Shown here piece by piece: positions 24,961 through 34,441 of a DNA stretch of 60,171 nucleotides. A program made the position numbers and the translations under genes. The stretch spans positions 1-60,171 of the forward strand of contig NZ_BAFP01000145.1 of assembly GCF_000308455.1 (NCBI RefSeq), read 5' to 3'. Below the pieces are notes generated by a model. The model made no database searches, had not been told where the DNA came from, and worked only from the letters and a program-made list of their open reading frames with translations. This DNA comes from Nocardia abscessus NBRC 100374 (lineage in GTDB: Bacteria > Actinomycetota > Actinomycetes > Mycobacteriales > Mycobacteriaceae). Each line of letters starts with the position of its first letter. Position 1 is the first letter of the stretch.

Positions 24961-27900
24961 TGTTCACACGCTGGGGCGATCTGGTATACCGGCTGCGTTT
25001 TGTCACCATAGGCATCGTCGTGGCCGGTCTTCTGGCTCTCGGTGGCTACGGCCTCGGGTTGGAGGACCACCTCAGCTCCAGCGGGTGGGATGACCCCACA
25101 TCCGAATCGGCGCACGCGGCCCGGATCAAAGACGGTGCCTTCGAGCGCGATCACACCTCCGACGTCATCGTGTTGTACACGGCGCCGGAGGGCAAGACCA
25201 TCGATGATCCCGAATTCAGCGCCAAGATCGTCGAGAATCTCGCGAGTCTGCCCCGCGAGCACCCGGACGAGATCACCAAGATCAACGGGATCTACTGGCG
25301 CAATGACGCGAACATCCCGGTGCAGACCAGCGTTTTCGCGTCGAAGGACAAGAAGTACGCCTTCGCGTCCATCGCCATCAAGGGCGACAACGACACCGAG
25401 ATGGTGCGTAACTACCGCAAGGTGAAGAACGTCTTCTTCATCCCCGGCGTCGACGTGCAAGTGACGGGGTTGCAGGCCGTCGCAGGCACGCTGAACGACA
25501 CCATGGCCGACGACCAGAAGCGCATGGAGATCCTCGCCATCCCGGCCGTGGCCATCCTGCTCTTCCTGATCTTCGGTGGCATCGTCGCGGCTGGGCTCCC
25601 ACTGATCGTCGGCGGCCTCACCGTGATCGGCGCCTGGGGGATCGTCCGCTTCATCACCGAGTTCACCGAGGTGAATTCGTTCGTCTCACCGGTCGTCTCG
25701 ATGATCGGCCTCGGCCTGGCCATCGACTACGGCCTGTTCATCGTCAGCCGGTTCCGCGAGGAACTCGCCGAGGGATACGACACCAGGGCGGCCGTCCGCA
25801 GATCGGTGATGACAGCCGGCCGCACCGTGGTGTTCTCCGCGACGATGATCGTCGCCAGCCTCGGCGGCATGCTGCTGTTCCCGCAGGGCTTTCTGAAATC
25901 GGTCGCCTACGGCGCCATCGCGACGGTCACCCTCGCGGCGCTGAGCTCGATCACCGTATTGCCCGCCATGCTGGCGGTCCTGGGCAAGCGCGTCGACATG
26001 CTCGGCCTCAAGCGGTTCCGCAAGACCAAGACCGCCGACGAGGTGGAGAGCGGCTTCTGGGGGGCGTCCACCCGCTGGGTGATGAAGCACCCGCTCAAGA
26101 TCGCGATCCCGCTGTGCATCGTTCTGCTGCTGCTGATCATCCCGGTCAAGAACCTCAGTTTCGGCGGCATCAACGAGCGGTATCTGCCGCCGGACAATCC
26201 GACCCGGCTGGCGCAGAAAGAGTTCGACAAGGTCTTTCCGCTCCGCAAATCGGACCCGATCGAGCTGGTTTTCGTGGTCGACGATCCCAGCCTCGCTCCC
26301 GCCGTGGGCAAGGTGGTGAAGGAGGCGAGCCAAGCGCCCGGCCTGGCCGGCGAATTCGCTTACCCCCCGAGCACGGCGCCCAACGACAAGACCATCTTCA
26401 AGACTTCCACTCCGTTGGCCAATTCGGAGGACTACGACCCGACCATCGATTACCTCCGCTCGATGGAGGTACCCGACGGCGTCACCATGCTCGTGGGCGG
26501 TCAGCCGACGATCCAGAAGGACAGCATCGACGCGCTGCTGAGTCGGATGCCGTTGATGATCGCGCTGGTGCTGTTCGTCACGACACTGCTGATGTTCCTG
26601 ACCTTCGGCTCACTGGTGCTGCCGATCAAGGCCGCGCTGATGAGCGCCCTCGGTCTCGGGTCGACGCTGGGCATCTTGACCTGGATCTTCATCGAGGGCC
26701 ACGGCGCCGGTCTGTTGAACTTCACTCCGCAACCGATCATGTCGCCGGTGCTGGTGCTGATCATCGCGATCATCTACGGTCTGTCGACCGACTACGAGGT
26801 CTTCCTGATGTCGCGCATGGTCGAGGCGCGCGCTCAGGGCGCGAGCACCACCGAATCCGTCCGGATCGGTACCGCGCAGACCGGCCGGATCATCACCGCG
26901 GCCGCGTTGATCCTGCTCGTCGTCACCGGCGCGTTCGCCTTCTCCGACCTGGTGATGATGCAGTACATCGCCTACGGCATGATCGCCGCGCTGTTCATCG
27001 ACGCGACGGTACTGCGCATGCTGCTCGTCCCGGCCACCATGAAGCTTCTCGGCGACGACTGCTGGTGGGCGCCGACCTGGATGAAGAAGGTGCAGGAGAA
27101 GGTCGGGCTCGGCGAACCCATCCTCGACGACGAGCGCGTCGGCGGGGGCGACGTCGTGGATCTGGTCAAGACCACCCCGATCACCGACCCGGTGACCATG
27201 CAGATCCCCGCGGTCACCGCCGCCAACAAGGTGCCGCGCAGACGCAAGCCGCGGACGGTCGCCGAGATCGAAGCCGACGCGCCCACCAGGCGGCTGGACC
27301 GGGTCCCGCCGTCACCCGCACCGCAGGCGCCGCCCGCACCGCCGCCGCTCGATCCGACCAGGCAGCGCCCCGAACCGCCGAGGAATTCCACTCCCCCGCA
27401 GGGAGAGCCGATTCGTCCGCGGCGAATTTCGCAGGCGCCGAACGTGCCCCGTCCGGACCAGGCGCAGCTGTGGCCACAGTCGACTCCCCCTCTCCCGCAA
27501 GGTCCCCCGGCGCCGCGACCGGCGCCCCCCACGGGTCTCCCGCCGGAGCAGAACGCGCCGCACGTCAGTGTGCCGTCGGTGATCTTTCCCGAGCACAGCC
27601 CGGGAGCCGCCGTCTCGCCGGTTACGCCGCCCGCGCCGCGACCGACTCACGCACCGGAAGCCCACCCACTGTCCGCCATTTCGCAGGACCCGACCGTCGA
27701 TCTGGCACAGCAGTCCGCTGCGTCGCGCGAGGCGCGGTACTTGCCGCCCGAAGCGCCTGCCGCTCCCGCGCATCGCGCGCCCGAGCCCGAGCCGCCCGTC
27801 GAGCCGAACAACGGACCGGACACCACGAATCGCAGCAGCATCGAGAGCTGGATGGCCGAACTGCGCTCTTCCCGTCGCCACATCGGCAGGCCCGAGGAAG

Positions 27901-27971
27901 GCCGGCACCACGGCGGCGACGGCCGCACGGTGAGCGTGAACGAACTCCTGCGCCGCCGCGACCGCGAGTGA
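24960..27971 (+). CDS. mmpL3: Trehalose monomycolate transporter MmpL3 (RND superfamily)
   Basis: 1003 residues from a GTG at 24960 that overlaps the preceding stop by one base. It exports trehalose monomycolate across the inner membrane for mycolic-acid outer-membrane assembly. Twelve helices form two RND halves. The proton-relay Asp-Tyr pairs are present at residues 256-257 (GLAIDYGLF) and about 611-612 (GLSTDYEVF), the first matching mycobacterial numbering. The C-terminal 240 residues are cytoplasmic, Pro-rich and disordered, ending in SVNELLRRRDRE. It is probably essential and ends at a strong terminator. Confidence 0.95.
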   Translation: MFTRWGDLVYRLRFVTIGIVVAGLLALGGYGLGLEDHLSSSGWDDPTSESAHAARIKDGAFERDHTSDVIVLYTAPEGKTIDDPEFSAKIVENLASLPREHPDEITKINGIYWRNDANIPVQTSVFASKDKKYAFASIAIKGDNDTEMVRNYRKVKNVFFIPGVDVQVTGLQAVAGTLNDTMADDQKRMEILAIPAVAILLFLIFGGIVAAGLPLIVGGLTVIGAWGIVRFITEFTEVNSFVSPVVSMIGLGLAIDYGLFIVSRFREELAEGYDTRAAVRRSVMTAGRTVVFSATMIVASLGGMLLFPQGFLKSVAYGAIATVTLAALSSITVLPAMLAVLGKRVDMLGLKRFRKTKTADEVESGFWGASTRWVMKHPLKIAIPLCIVLLLLIIPVKNLSFGGINERYLPPDNPTRLAQKEFDKVFPLRKSDPIELVFVVDDPSLAPAVGKVVKEASQAPGLAGEFAYPPSTAPNDKTIFKTSTPLANSEDYDPTIDYLRSMEVPDGVTMLVGGQPTIQKDSIDALLSRMPLMIALVLFVTTLLMFLTFGSLVLPIKAALMSALGLGSTLGILTWIFIEGHGAGLLNFTPQPIMSPVLVLIIAIIYGLSTDYEVFLMSRMVEARAQGASTTESVRIGTAQTGRIITAAALILLVVTGAFAFSDLVMMQYIAYGMIAALFIDATVLRMLLVPATMKLLGDDCWWAPTWMKKVQEKVGLGEPILDDERVGGGDVVDLVKTTPITDPVTMQIPAVTAANKVPRRRKPRTVAEIEADAPTRRLDRVPPSPAPQAPPAPPPLDPTRQRPEPPRNSTPPQGEPIRPRRISQAPNVPRPDQAQLWPQSTPPLPQGPPAPRPAPPTGLPPEQNAPHVSVPSVIFPEHSPGAAVSPVTPPAPRPTHAPEAHPLSAISQDPTVDLAQQSAASREARYLPPEAPAAPAHRAPEPEPPVEPNNGPDTTNRSSIESWMAELRSSRRHIGRPEEGRHHGGDGRTVSVNELLRRRDRE

Positions 27972-27993
27972 ACGAGCGCCACTGACCCACGAA

Positions 27994-28046
27994 AAAGCCG
28001 CCGCACCCAGTCGGATTCGTCGAATCGACCACGGTGCGGCGGCTTT
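27994..28046. terminator. Terminator between mmpL3 and the DUF2339 gene
   Basis: A 14-bp stem pairs 27994-28007 with 28033-28046 around a 25-base loop that contains a smaller palindrome (ATTCGTCGAAT). A-rich and T-rich flanks on either side allow it to act in both directions for two converging genes. Confidence 0.85.
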
Positions 28047-28048
28047 CT

Positions 28049-30424
28049 TCACTCAGCATGCGGGTTGTGACTCGCTCCCGCGTCGGCGAAAGCGCGGGCG
28101 TAGCGGGTTCCGGCCAGGAGTAGCAGGATGCCGACGACGAGGAAGGCGGCGACGCGGACCAGGCCGTCCAAGGTGGCCAGGTCGAACAGGAACAGTTTGG
28201 CCAGAGCGGCTGCCGTGACCGGTAACCCCGAACCCAAGGCGAGTTTGGCTACGGCGGGTGCGGTGGCGAGCCTGCGCAGTCCGAACAGGAGGGCGCCGGT
28301 CGCGGCGGCCATCCACAGGATGGTCGCGCCGCTGTGGCCGATGAGGAATCCGTTCGGCGTACCGGTCGCGACGCCGATGGAGACGGTCGTCGCGGTCACC
28401 GCGTAGAGCCCGGCGACGCTCGCGGTGATCCATTGCCACTCACTGCCCGCGGCCGAACCGGCCAGTCGTCGCGCGCACCACAGCGCGACCGCGACCACCC
28501 CGAGGGCGAGCACCGCGCCGAGCACGGTCGCCACGCCCAGGTTCGCCTCCGAGCGATGCTGCGAGGCGAGGACTTCCGGGCCTGCGATATTCAGCAGCGC
28601 GAATCCGCCGAGCACGGCGAACGCGGCGCCGATGCCCGCCGCCGGGCGGGAGATCCGCTGGCCCGCGACGCCGAGGAAGGTCAGCGCGACCAGGAACAGT
28701 GCCGTGGGCAGCGTCCGGGTCTCGGTCGCACCGACGCACGCCTCGAGCAAGGCGAGCGAGCCCGCGACGGCGGCCACGAGTGCGGTGTGTCCGGGAAGGC
28801 GCACGACGGCATTCAGTTTCGGCACCGTGCTCACCGCGGCGACGAGCAACAGCACCGTGGCGGCGACCGTCGCCACCGCTACCGCGACGGCCCGTTCCTC
28901 GAACATCCCCGGGGCAACCAGCACCGGCACGAGCGCTGCCGCCATCGTCAGCGAGGCGGTGAGATCATCCGGCCGGTGCCGGACGACGACGATCGTCCCG
29001 GTGAGCCCGACCAGCGCGACCGCCGCCGCGGCGACGAGCAGCGTGGTGCGCTCCCCGGCATCGGGTGTACCGACAACCGCCGCGGTGATGAACGCGAACG
29101 TCGCCAGCACGGCGGGCAAGGTCCGCGCCACATGCAGGTACGGCCAATTCCTGGTCAATTGCACCGGCACGCAGGCCGACTGCAACACGATCAAGAACGC
29201 GAGCAGTACCAGCCGTGTGGTCAACACGGGGGACAGCGCGGCCGCAGCGAGCACCACCAGCACCGCGAAAGGCTGTGAGCGCCATTGCATCGCCAACGCT
29301 ACGCCCGTGGCCGCGACACCGAACGCGACGGCGAGCCCGAGCACCGGGTGCAGCCAGTGGTAAATGGCGGTCACCGCGACGACATCGAGGTAAGCACCCG
29401 CGATGCCGGTGGCCGCCAGAGCGATACCGCCGACCCGCCCGCCGGTGCGCCCGAAAACCCGCACGCCCGCACCCACCAGCGCCACCGAGAAGACCGCTCC
29501 GGCCACCACTCTCGGCACCGGCCCGAAGAACCCCGCCTGCGCGGCCAGCACCAGCAGCATCGCGACGCCGATCAGCGTCACCCCGACACCGGCCAGCGCC
29601 AGGATCCGGCTGATCACCCCGTCGCGCTGCCACCACGGCGTGTGCGGCACCGATGGCCTCGCACGCGGGGGAACGGGCGGACGCGGCGGCACCGCTCCCG
29701 GCATCGGTCCCTGCGCGTTCGGCGGCCACGGAGCGCCACCCCATGCGCCGCCAGGTGGCGGGGCGAAGCGCGAAGCATAGGCGGGCCGCGGAGGGGGAAC
29801 GGGCATACCAGCCGTCGGCGAATGGCCGGGCCAAGGCGGCATGACCGGTGGTACCGCGCCGGAGTGCCCGGGCTCCGATCCTGCGAATCCACTGCGCCCG
29901 GACGCGTCGGGCGCATCTGACGACGGCCCGGCGACTGGACGGCCGACCGCACCGGAAGCCGTCTCGCCGGGCACATCCGACGCCCGGCCGCCGGACCCAC
30001 CCGGTACCGAACCTCCCGGAACCGGAGCGCCGCCGGACGCACCGAATGCTGTCCCCCCATGCACAGCCGACGACTGGCCGCCGATCCCACCCGGTACCGA
30101 ACCCCCCGGAACCGGACCGCCGCCAGTCGCACCGAATGCTGTCCCCCCATGCACAGCCGACGACTGGCCGCCGGACCCACCCGGTACCGAACCTCCCGGA
30201 ACCGGAGCACCCGGCTCGCCGGATACCCACCCACGTGCTGTCCCGGTCACGGACGCATCCGGCGGCAGGGATAGGCCGGAACCCTTCTGCGCGGTGGCCG
30301 AACCAGCGGCCACTTGCTCACGCAGCAGCTCCAGATCCCGCCCGAGCACGCCCAGCTGTGTCCCCAGGGTGGTGAACTCGCCGGAGAGCCGCGCGAGCAG
30401 CACCGGATCGATGGAGGTAGTCAT
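28049..30424 (-). CDS. DUF2339 multi-pass membrane protein with repeat-rich N-terminus
   Basis: 791 residues. A short N-terminal helix (LARLSGEFTTLGTQLGVLGRDLELLREQV) looks like a coiled coil. It is followed by a disordered Gly/Pro/Ser region with three 30-residue repeats (residues 74-163) and a Pro-rich linker to about residue 275. The remaining 510 residues are more than a dozen hydrophobic helices with conserved-looking Gly/Ala content, as in DUF2339 proteins. No function is established for the family. It converges on mmpL3 with a shared terminator. The start is the ATG at 30424. Confidence 0.85.
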   Translation of the reverse strand: MTTSIDPVLLARLSGEFTTLGTQLGVLGRDLELLREQVAAGSATAQKGSGLSLPPDASVTGTARGWVSGEPGAPVPGGSVPGGSGGQSSAVHGGTAFGATGGGPVPGGSVPGGIGGQSSAVHGGTAFGASGGAPVPGGSVPGGSGGRASDVPGETASGAVGRPVAGPSSDAPDASGRSGFAGSEPGHSGAVPPVMPPWPGHSPTAGMPVPPPRPAYASRFAPPPGGAWGGAPWPPNAQGPMPGAVPPRPPVPPRARPSVPHTPWWQRDGVISRILALAGVGVTLIGVAMLLVLAAQAGFFGPVPRVVAGAVFSVALVGAGVRVFGRTGGRVGGIALAATGIAGAYLDVVAVTAIYHWLHPVLGLAVAFGVAATGVALAMQWRSQPFAVLVVLAAAALSPVLTTRLVLLAFLIVLQSACVPVQLTRNWPYLHVARTLPAVLATFAFITAAVVGTPDAGERTTLLVAAAAVALVGLTGTIVVVRHRPDDLTASLTMAAALVPVLVAPGMFEERAVAVAVATVAATVLLLVAAVSTVPKLNAVVRLPGHTALVAAVAGSLALLEACVGATETRTLPTALFLVALTFLGVAGQRISRPAAGIGAAFAVLGGFALLNIAGPEVLASQHRSEANLGVATVLGAVLALGVVAVALWCARRLAGSAAGSEWQWITASVAGLYAVTATTVSIGVATGTPNGFLIGHSGATILWMAAATGALLFGLRRLATAPAVAKLALGSGLPVTAAALAKLFLFDLATLDGLVRVAAFLVVGILLLLAGTRYARAFADAGASHNPHAE
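29936..30205 (-). repeat. Three 90-bp in-frame tandem repeats in the DUF2339 gene
   Basis: Each unit encodes 30 residues starting PVPGGSVPGG. The first two copies are nearly identical, while the third diverges in its second half. The period is a multiple of three, so copy-number changes keep the frame. Confidence 0.9.
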
Positions 30425-30566
30425 GAGTACATGCTGGTTTCCGCGACGCGCGCGAGCATGAGTAGTTACCCCTGGTAGACAGCCGAGTTCTACCCGGCTG
30501 CCGAGGTGGCCCCGCCCGACCGGCCCGCACCCGTGCAGTCGGATGCGGACCGGTCGCGCCAGGTGG

Positions 30567-31019
30567 TCAGTGGGCGCGCAAACCGATGACCTCGTGGACG
30601 GCGTCGATCACCGCGGAACGAGGCGGCATGCGCAGGACGCCCGGCGCGGGCTCGCCCGCCCAGTGCCAGCCGAGCGCCGAATCGGAACTCGGAAGCAGCA
30701 CGATGCGACCGCCGGGGACCACAGTGACCTCGTGGCCCGCGAGGCAGCGCCGGACCGGGACCTCGACCGGCCGAGCGGGGCTCGGGGGCGTGACGAGAAA
30801 GGTCCACGAGCGTCCGCCCGGGTCGGCGATCACGGGCGCGGTGTGGGTGCGGCCCAACTGGGACAGTACCTTCCGCCCCAGTTCCGGCGGCATGACGATC
30901 GCCCCGATGATCGAACCGGTGGTGACGGTCGGGCGGCCGGCGAGAAGCTGGACCGGCAGCCCGAAGGTATGCCGCAGCAGATGCGCGATTTCATGGGGAG
31001 TGTGACAGCCTTCGAACAT
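30567..31019 (-). CDS. Hypothetical protein divergent from the XRE/TPR regulator
   Basis: 150 residues from the ATG at 31019. It starts MFEGCHTPHEIAHLLRHTFGLPVQ and contains GSIIGAIVMPPELGR, a Pro-rich middle, and PGGRIVLLPSSDSALGWHWAGEP. The last phrase weakly resembles the core strand of bifunctional primase/polymerase-like domains found in small actinobacterial proteins, but no catalytic acidic triad is evident. It has no signal peptide or membrane helix. Its position opposite an XRE regulator suggests regulatory partnership. Confidence 0.65.
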   Translation of the reverse strand: MFEGCHTPHEIAHLLRHTFGLPVQLLAGRPTVTTGSIIGAIVMPPELGRKVLSQLGRTHTAPVIADPGGRSWTFLVTPPSPARPVEVPVRRCLAGHEVTVVPGGRIVLLPSSDSALGWHWAGEPAPGVLRMPPRSAVIDAVHEVIGLRAH

Positions 31020-31391
31020 CGCTCTACTCCGCATCGCAGGAGCCGAATTCGGTCGAGACGAGGGGCTTTCGGCGTAGCAACCCGCGCTGGTCGCGCAACG
31101 GTGTTCTGGTGTTCGCGGACAGAGCGCTGACCTGGGATAGCGATCGAGTCGCGCGGTGGCGCGCCGGTCGGGTGGTCTGTGCACCGGGCCGCCACGCGCG
31201 ATCGGCGCGCCCGGCCTGCACGGTGGTATTCGGCATGATTTTCATCGCCGCCGCCCTTTGCAGTCAAAGTTGCAGAAAGGCAACGGTATTCCAACCAGCA
31301 GCGAACGAGTCGTACGCAATGTCCCACTTCGTTCGTACCGGATAACATAGCGTCGTACTCTGAAACCCAGATTTAACAAAAGGACTTGGGT
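31020..31391. promoter_or_regulatory. Divergent promoter region between the hypothetical gene and the XRE regulator
   Basis: 372 bases with an AT-richer stretch from about 31230 to 31390. An imperfect inverted repeat reads CCTTTGCA ... TGCAGAAAGG at about 31255-31280. No convincing open frame is present. Operators for the XRE protein would be expected here. Confidence 0.4.
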
Positions 31392-32582
31392 ATGGACGAA
31401 TCGTCGATCGGAGTTCGGATCCGCCAGTTCCGCGGTAAGGCGCTGACCCAGCGCCAGCTCGCCGACCAGGCCGGAGTCAGTGTGGATCTGGTGCGCAAGC
31501 TCGAGCAGGGCGGCCGTCAGACCGCCTCCATCGCCAGCTTGCAGAAGATCGCGCGCGCCCTGGACGTGGATATCGCCGATCTGATCGGCAAGCGCCACGG
31601 CGTGCCCTCCGCCAACCCGGGCGCGGGCATCGTGGCCATCCGCCGCGCCCTGACGCCGGTCGACGATCTGCTCGGCGAGACCAAGGAGGAGGCGGCGGTC
31701 AGCCTGGACGACGGTCGCCGCGCGGTCGAATACGCCTGGGGTGCCTACTGGTCGGGCCGCTACGAACTGCTCACCTCGATCCTTCCGCCCGGATTGACCC
31801 AGCTGCGCGCCACGGTGCACGCCGCGCGCAACGGCTCGGTCGCGCCCGCCAACGAGTTGCTGGCCAGGATGTACTGGGTGACCGGATGCACGCTGGTGCA
31901 TCTCGGCCAGACCGATCCGGCGTTCCTGGCGATCCGGGAGGCGCTCGCCGCCGCCGAGCTGGGCAACGACCCGCTGCTGCTCGCCACCATCCGGGGATCG
32001 GTCGCCTGGCAGTTGCTGATACAGGGCCGCTACGACGAGTCACGCGGCGTCGCGTTGAACGCGGCCGCGACCCTGGAGCCCTCCGGCGAGGTCACGCCGT
32101 CGCACCTGTCCGCCTACGGCTCACTGGTGCTGCAAGGCGCGACCGCGGCCGGCCGGGCGCAGGACGTGCACGACGCCTTGTCGCTGGTCGAGACGGCGAG
32201 CGAGGTCGCCCTGCGCATCGGCGCGGATCGGCAGGACTACGAAACCTATTTCGGCCCTTCCCAGGTCGTCATGCAGACGGTGGATGTCAACGTCTCCTCC
32301 GAGCGCTACCCGGAGGCGCTGGCCGCCGCCAAGGACATGCCGGTCAACGGCAGCCTCCCGCAGGCGTCGCGAGCGCGCCACCTCGCCGACACGGCGGTCG
32401 CGCTCACCCGCACCGGAAGGCACCAGCGCGCGCTTGACGCTTTGCTGACCGCGGAACGGGTGGGCGGCGCGGACTGGTTGAAATACCAGACGCTGCCCCG
32501 CCATATCGTCACCGAACTGCTCGATCACGACCGGAAGGTGCCGCTGCGCGCGTTCGCCCGCCGGATCGGGGTCAACACCTAG
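31392..32582 (+). CDS. XRE-family transcriptional regulator with TPR-like C-terminal region
   Basis: 396 residues from the ATG at 31392 with AAAAGGA upstream. The N-terminal helix-turn-helix (residues about 8-65) reads LTQRQLADQAGVSVDLVRKLEQGG. The remaining 300 residues are helical repeats (for example DPAFLAIREALAAAELGNDPLL) of the kind seen in TPR-containing actinobacterial XRE regulators, which often sense peptides or interact with a partner. It is divergent from the 150-residue hypothetical gene and converges on a MerR gene with a 4-base overlap. Confidence 0.9.
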   Translation: MDESSIGVRIRQFRGKALTQRQLADQAGVSVDLVRKLEQGGRQTASIASLQKIARALDVDIADLIGKRHGVPSANPGAGIVAIRRALTPVDDLLGETKEEAAVSLDDGRRAVEYAWGAYWSGRYELLTSILPPGLTQLRATVHAARNGSVAPANELLARMYWVTGCTLVHLGQTDPAFLAIREALAAAELGNDPLLLATIRGSVAWQLLIQGRYDESRGVALNAAATLEPSGEVTPSHLSAYGSLVLQGATAAGRAQDVHDALSLVETASEVALRIGADRQDYETYFGPSQVVMQTVDVNVSSERYPEALAAAKDMPVNGSLPQASRARHLADTAVALTRTGRHQRALDALLTAERVGGADWLKYQTLPRHIVTELLDHDRKVPLRAFARRIGVNT

Positions 32583-32947
32583 GTCGCCGGCCGTTCGCCG
32601 GCTCGTTCGATAACCTCGTCCAGCACCTCGCGCGAGCGCAAAAGATCGGCGATGGTGCGGGTGATCCGCTCCCGCTCGGTCCGCAGCTCGGTGACCAGTG
32701 CGGGAGTGGCGTACTCGTTCGGACCGCCGTCCGCGTCGCGCATGCAGGGCAGGAGCCGCGCGATCCTCTTGCTGGTGAGTCCCGCCGCGAGCAGCTCCTG
32801 AATGTGGATGACCCGGTCCACCGCCCGCTCCGGATAGTCGCGATGACCGCCGGGCGTGCGCTCGGCGGCCAGCATGCCCTGCTCCTCGTAGTAGCGCAGC
32901 GACCGCTCACTCACGCCGGTACGCTCGGCGAGCTCTCCGATCCGCAA
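32579..32947 (-). CDS. MerR-family transcriptional regulator
   Basis: 122 residues. The winged HTH MRIGELAERTGVSERSLRYY is at the extreme N-terminus. A dimerisation helix follows at about residues 80-118 (ELRTERERITRTIADLLRSREVLDEVIE). A single Cys at LLPCMRD gives no metal-site pattern, so the signal is unknown and oxidant- or drug-type ligands are possible. It lies 45 bp downstream of the DUF1707 gene in the same direction and may be co-transcribed. Confidence 0.92.
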   Translation of the reverse strand: MRIGELAERTGVSERSLRYYEEQGMLAAERTPGGHRDYPERAVDRVIHIQELLAAGLTSKRIARLLPCMRDADGGPNEYATPALVTELRTERERITRTIADLLRSREVLDEVIERAGERPAT

Positions 32948-32992
32948 CTGTGACCTGGCCTTTCACGTCCCGCGGCGGGCTGACTGGTGGGC

Positions 32993-33685
32993 TCAGCGCC
33001 CTATCAACCGGCGCCACTGCGCGCTGAACGGATGCTTCGCGGTGACCGATCCGAATCGCATCCGGCCGTGCACCACCAGGTGCAGCGGCCCGAGCGGCGG
33101 CCCGGTGCGGACCTTGTTGTTCACGCTGGAACCGATCAACTCCAGCCCGTTCAGGTCGACGGTCGCCTCCGCGGGCACGATCAGGGTGATCGAGCCGCAG
33201 AAATCGTCGACCCGGATCTCCACCACCTGAGTCGACATGATCGCCTCGGTGAAGTCCAAGGTGACCCCGGACATCCAGTTGTTCAGATACAGCGTGGGCG
33301 GCACCTGCCACGGACCGCGGCGGTTCACCCCGGACATGCGTGAACGGATCACGTTGCCCACGGAGTTCGCGCGGGGCGCCGGATGGGCCCGCGCGGCGAA
33401 AGCGGGCGCGGAGTTCACGAACGGCGACCGCGGTGCGGCGGGCTGCCCGACCAGGCGGACGCCGGGCAGATCGATGAGTACGGCGTTCAGTTCGCCACGG
33501 GTCTTGGCGGCCAGCGCGGTGTCCATCCGCTCGGTGAACTCGCCGAGCGAGAGCATGCCGAGGCCGACCGCGCGTTGCAACAGCTGACCGACGTGTTCGC
33601 GCTCGACGTCGGAGACGCGCAGTTCCCGGTCGCCCACCGCGCCGCCGGAGCCGACCGCATTGGATACCGATTCGGGGCCGCCCAT
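32993..33685 (-). CDS. DUF1707 domain protein with LiaF-like C-terminus
   Basis: 230 residues. The DUF1707 (SHOCT-like) domain reads LRVSDVEREHVGQLLQRAVGLGMLSLGEFTERMDTALAAKTRGEL (residues about 22-67). A linker follows, and then a beta-rich domain (SGVTLDFTEAIMSTQVVEIRVDDFCGSITLIVP) like the cell-wall-active antibiotic response LiaF C-terminal fold. No membrane helix is visible. It is likely an envelope-stress related protein of unknown detail, upstream of the MerR gene. Confidence 0.85.
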   Translation of the reverse strand: MGGPESVSNAVGSGGAVGDRELRVSDVEREHVGQLLQRAVGLGMLSLGEFTERMDTALAAKTRGELNAVLIDLPGVRLVGQPAAPRSPFVNSAPAFAARAHPAPRANSVGNVIRSRMSGVNRRGPWQVPPTLYLNNWMSGVTLDFTEAIMSTQVVEIRVDDFCGSITLIVPAEATVDLNGLELIGSSVNNKVRTGPPLGPLHLVVHGRMRFGSVTAKHPFSAQWRRLIGR

Positions 33686-33756
33686 GCGATCGAGGTTACC
33701 GAGCGCGCGGCCACGGCCGCATCAGGGCGATCCCTGATTCGGGGTGTTCGCGCGGG

Positions 33757-34422
33757 CTATTCCAGCCCCTGTTCGATGGCGTAGCGGGTCAATTCGACCC
33801 GGTTCGCCAGCTGCAGTTTGCGCAGCGTCGCCTGCACGTGGTTCTCCACCGTGCGATGGCTCAGACCCAGCCGCGCCGCGATCTGTTTCGCGGACAGTCC
33901 TTTCGCCACCATTCGCAGGACCTCGGTCTCGCGCTCGGTGAGCGCGGGCCGGTGCGGCTCGTCGGGCCGCACGGGCGCGGTCGCCATTCGCCGGTATTCG
34001 CCGAGCACCAGGCCCGCCAGGCCGGGCGTGAACACCGCTTGACCGGCGGCGGTGGCGTGCACGGCATCGATGAGTTCGGCCGCCGACGCGCTCTTGACCA
34101 GATAACCCGAGGCGCCCGCCTTGATCGCGTCGAGCACGTCGTCGCGTTCGGCGGACGCCGACAGCACCAGCACCCGGGTCTGCGGTGACACCCGCAGTAC
34201 CTCGGCGGTGGCCTGCGCCCCGTTGCCGTCGGGCAGTTGCATGTCCATCAGCACCACGTCCGGGCGCACCGCCGCGGCGCGCCTGGCCGCCGAGCCGATC
34301 CCGTCGGCCGTGGCCGTCACCTGGAATCCGGCCTCGGTGAGGTCACGGGAGACGCCGTCCCGCCACATCGGGTGGTCGTCCACCACCATCACCGAAATGG
34401 AACCGGCCACTCGGTCCGTCAT
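33757..34422 (-). CDS. LuxR-type (NarL family) response regulator
   Basis: 221 residues from the ATG at 34422. The receiver domain has the acidic pair VVDDHPMWRDGV, the phospho-acceptor Asp in VLMDMQLPDGNG, and the conserved Lys in YLVKSASA. The C-terminal LuxR HTH is LTERETEVLRMVAKGLSAKQIAARLGLSHRTVENHV. It is 19 bp downstream of the sensor kinase gene, so the two form a pair. By kinase type this would be MacR-like, with target genes unknown. Confidence 0.95.
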   Translation of the reverse strand: MTDRVAGSISVMVVDDHPMWRDGVSRDLTEAGFQVTATADGIGSAARRAAAVRPDVVLMDMQLPDGNGAQATAEVLRVSPQTRVLVLSASAERDDVLDAIKAGASGYLVKSASAAELIDAVHATAAGQAVFTPGLAGLVLGEYRRMATAPVRPDEPHRPALTERETEVLRMVAKGLSAKQIAARLGLSHRTVENHVQATLRKLQLANRVELTRYAIEQGLE

Positions 34423-34441
34423 CCGCGCCTCCCGTCTACGC

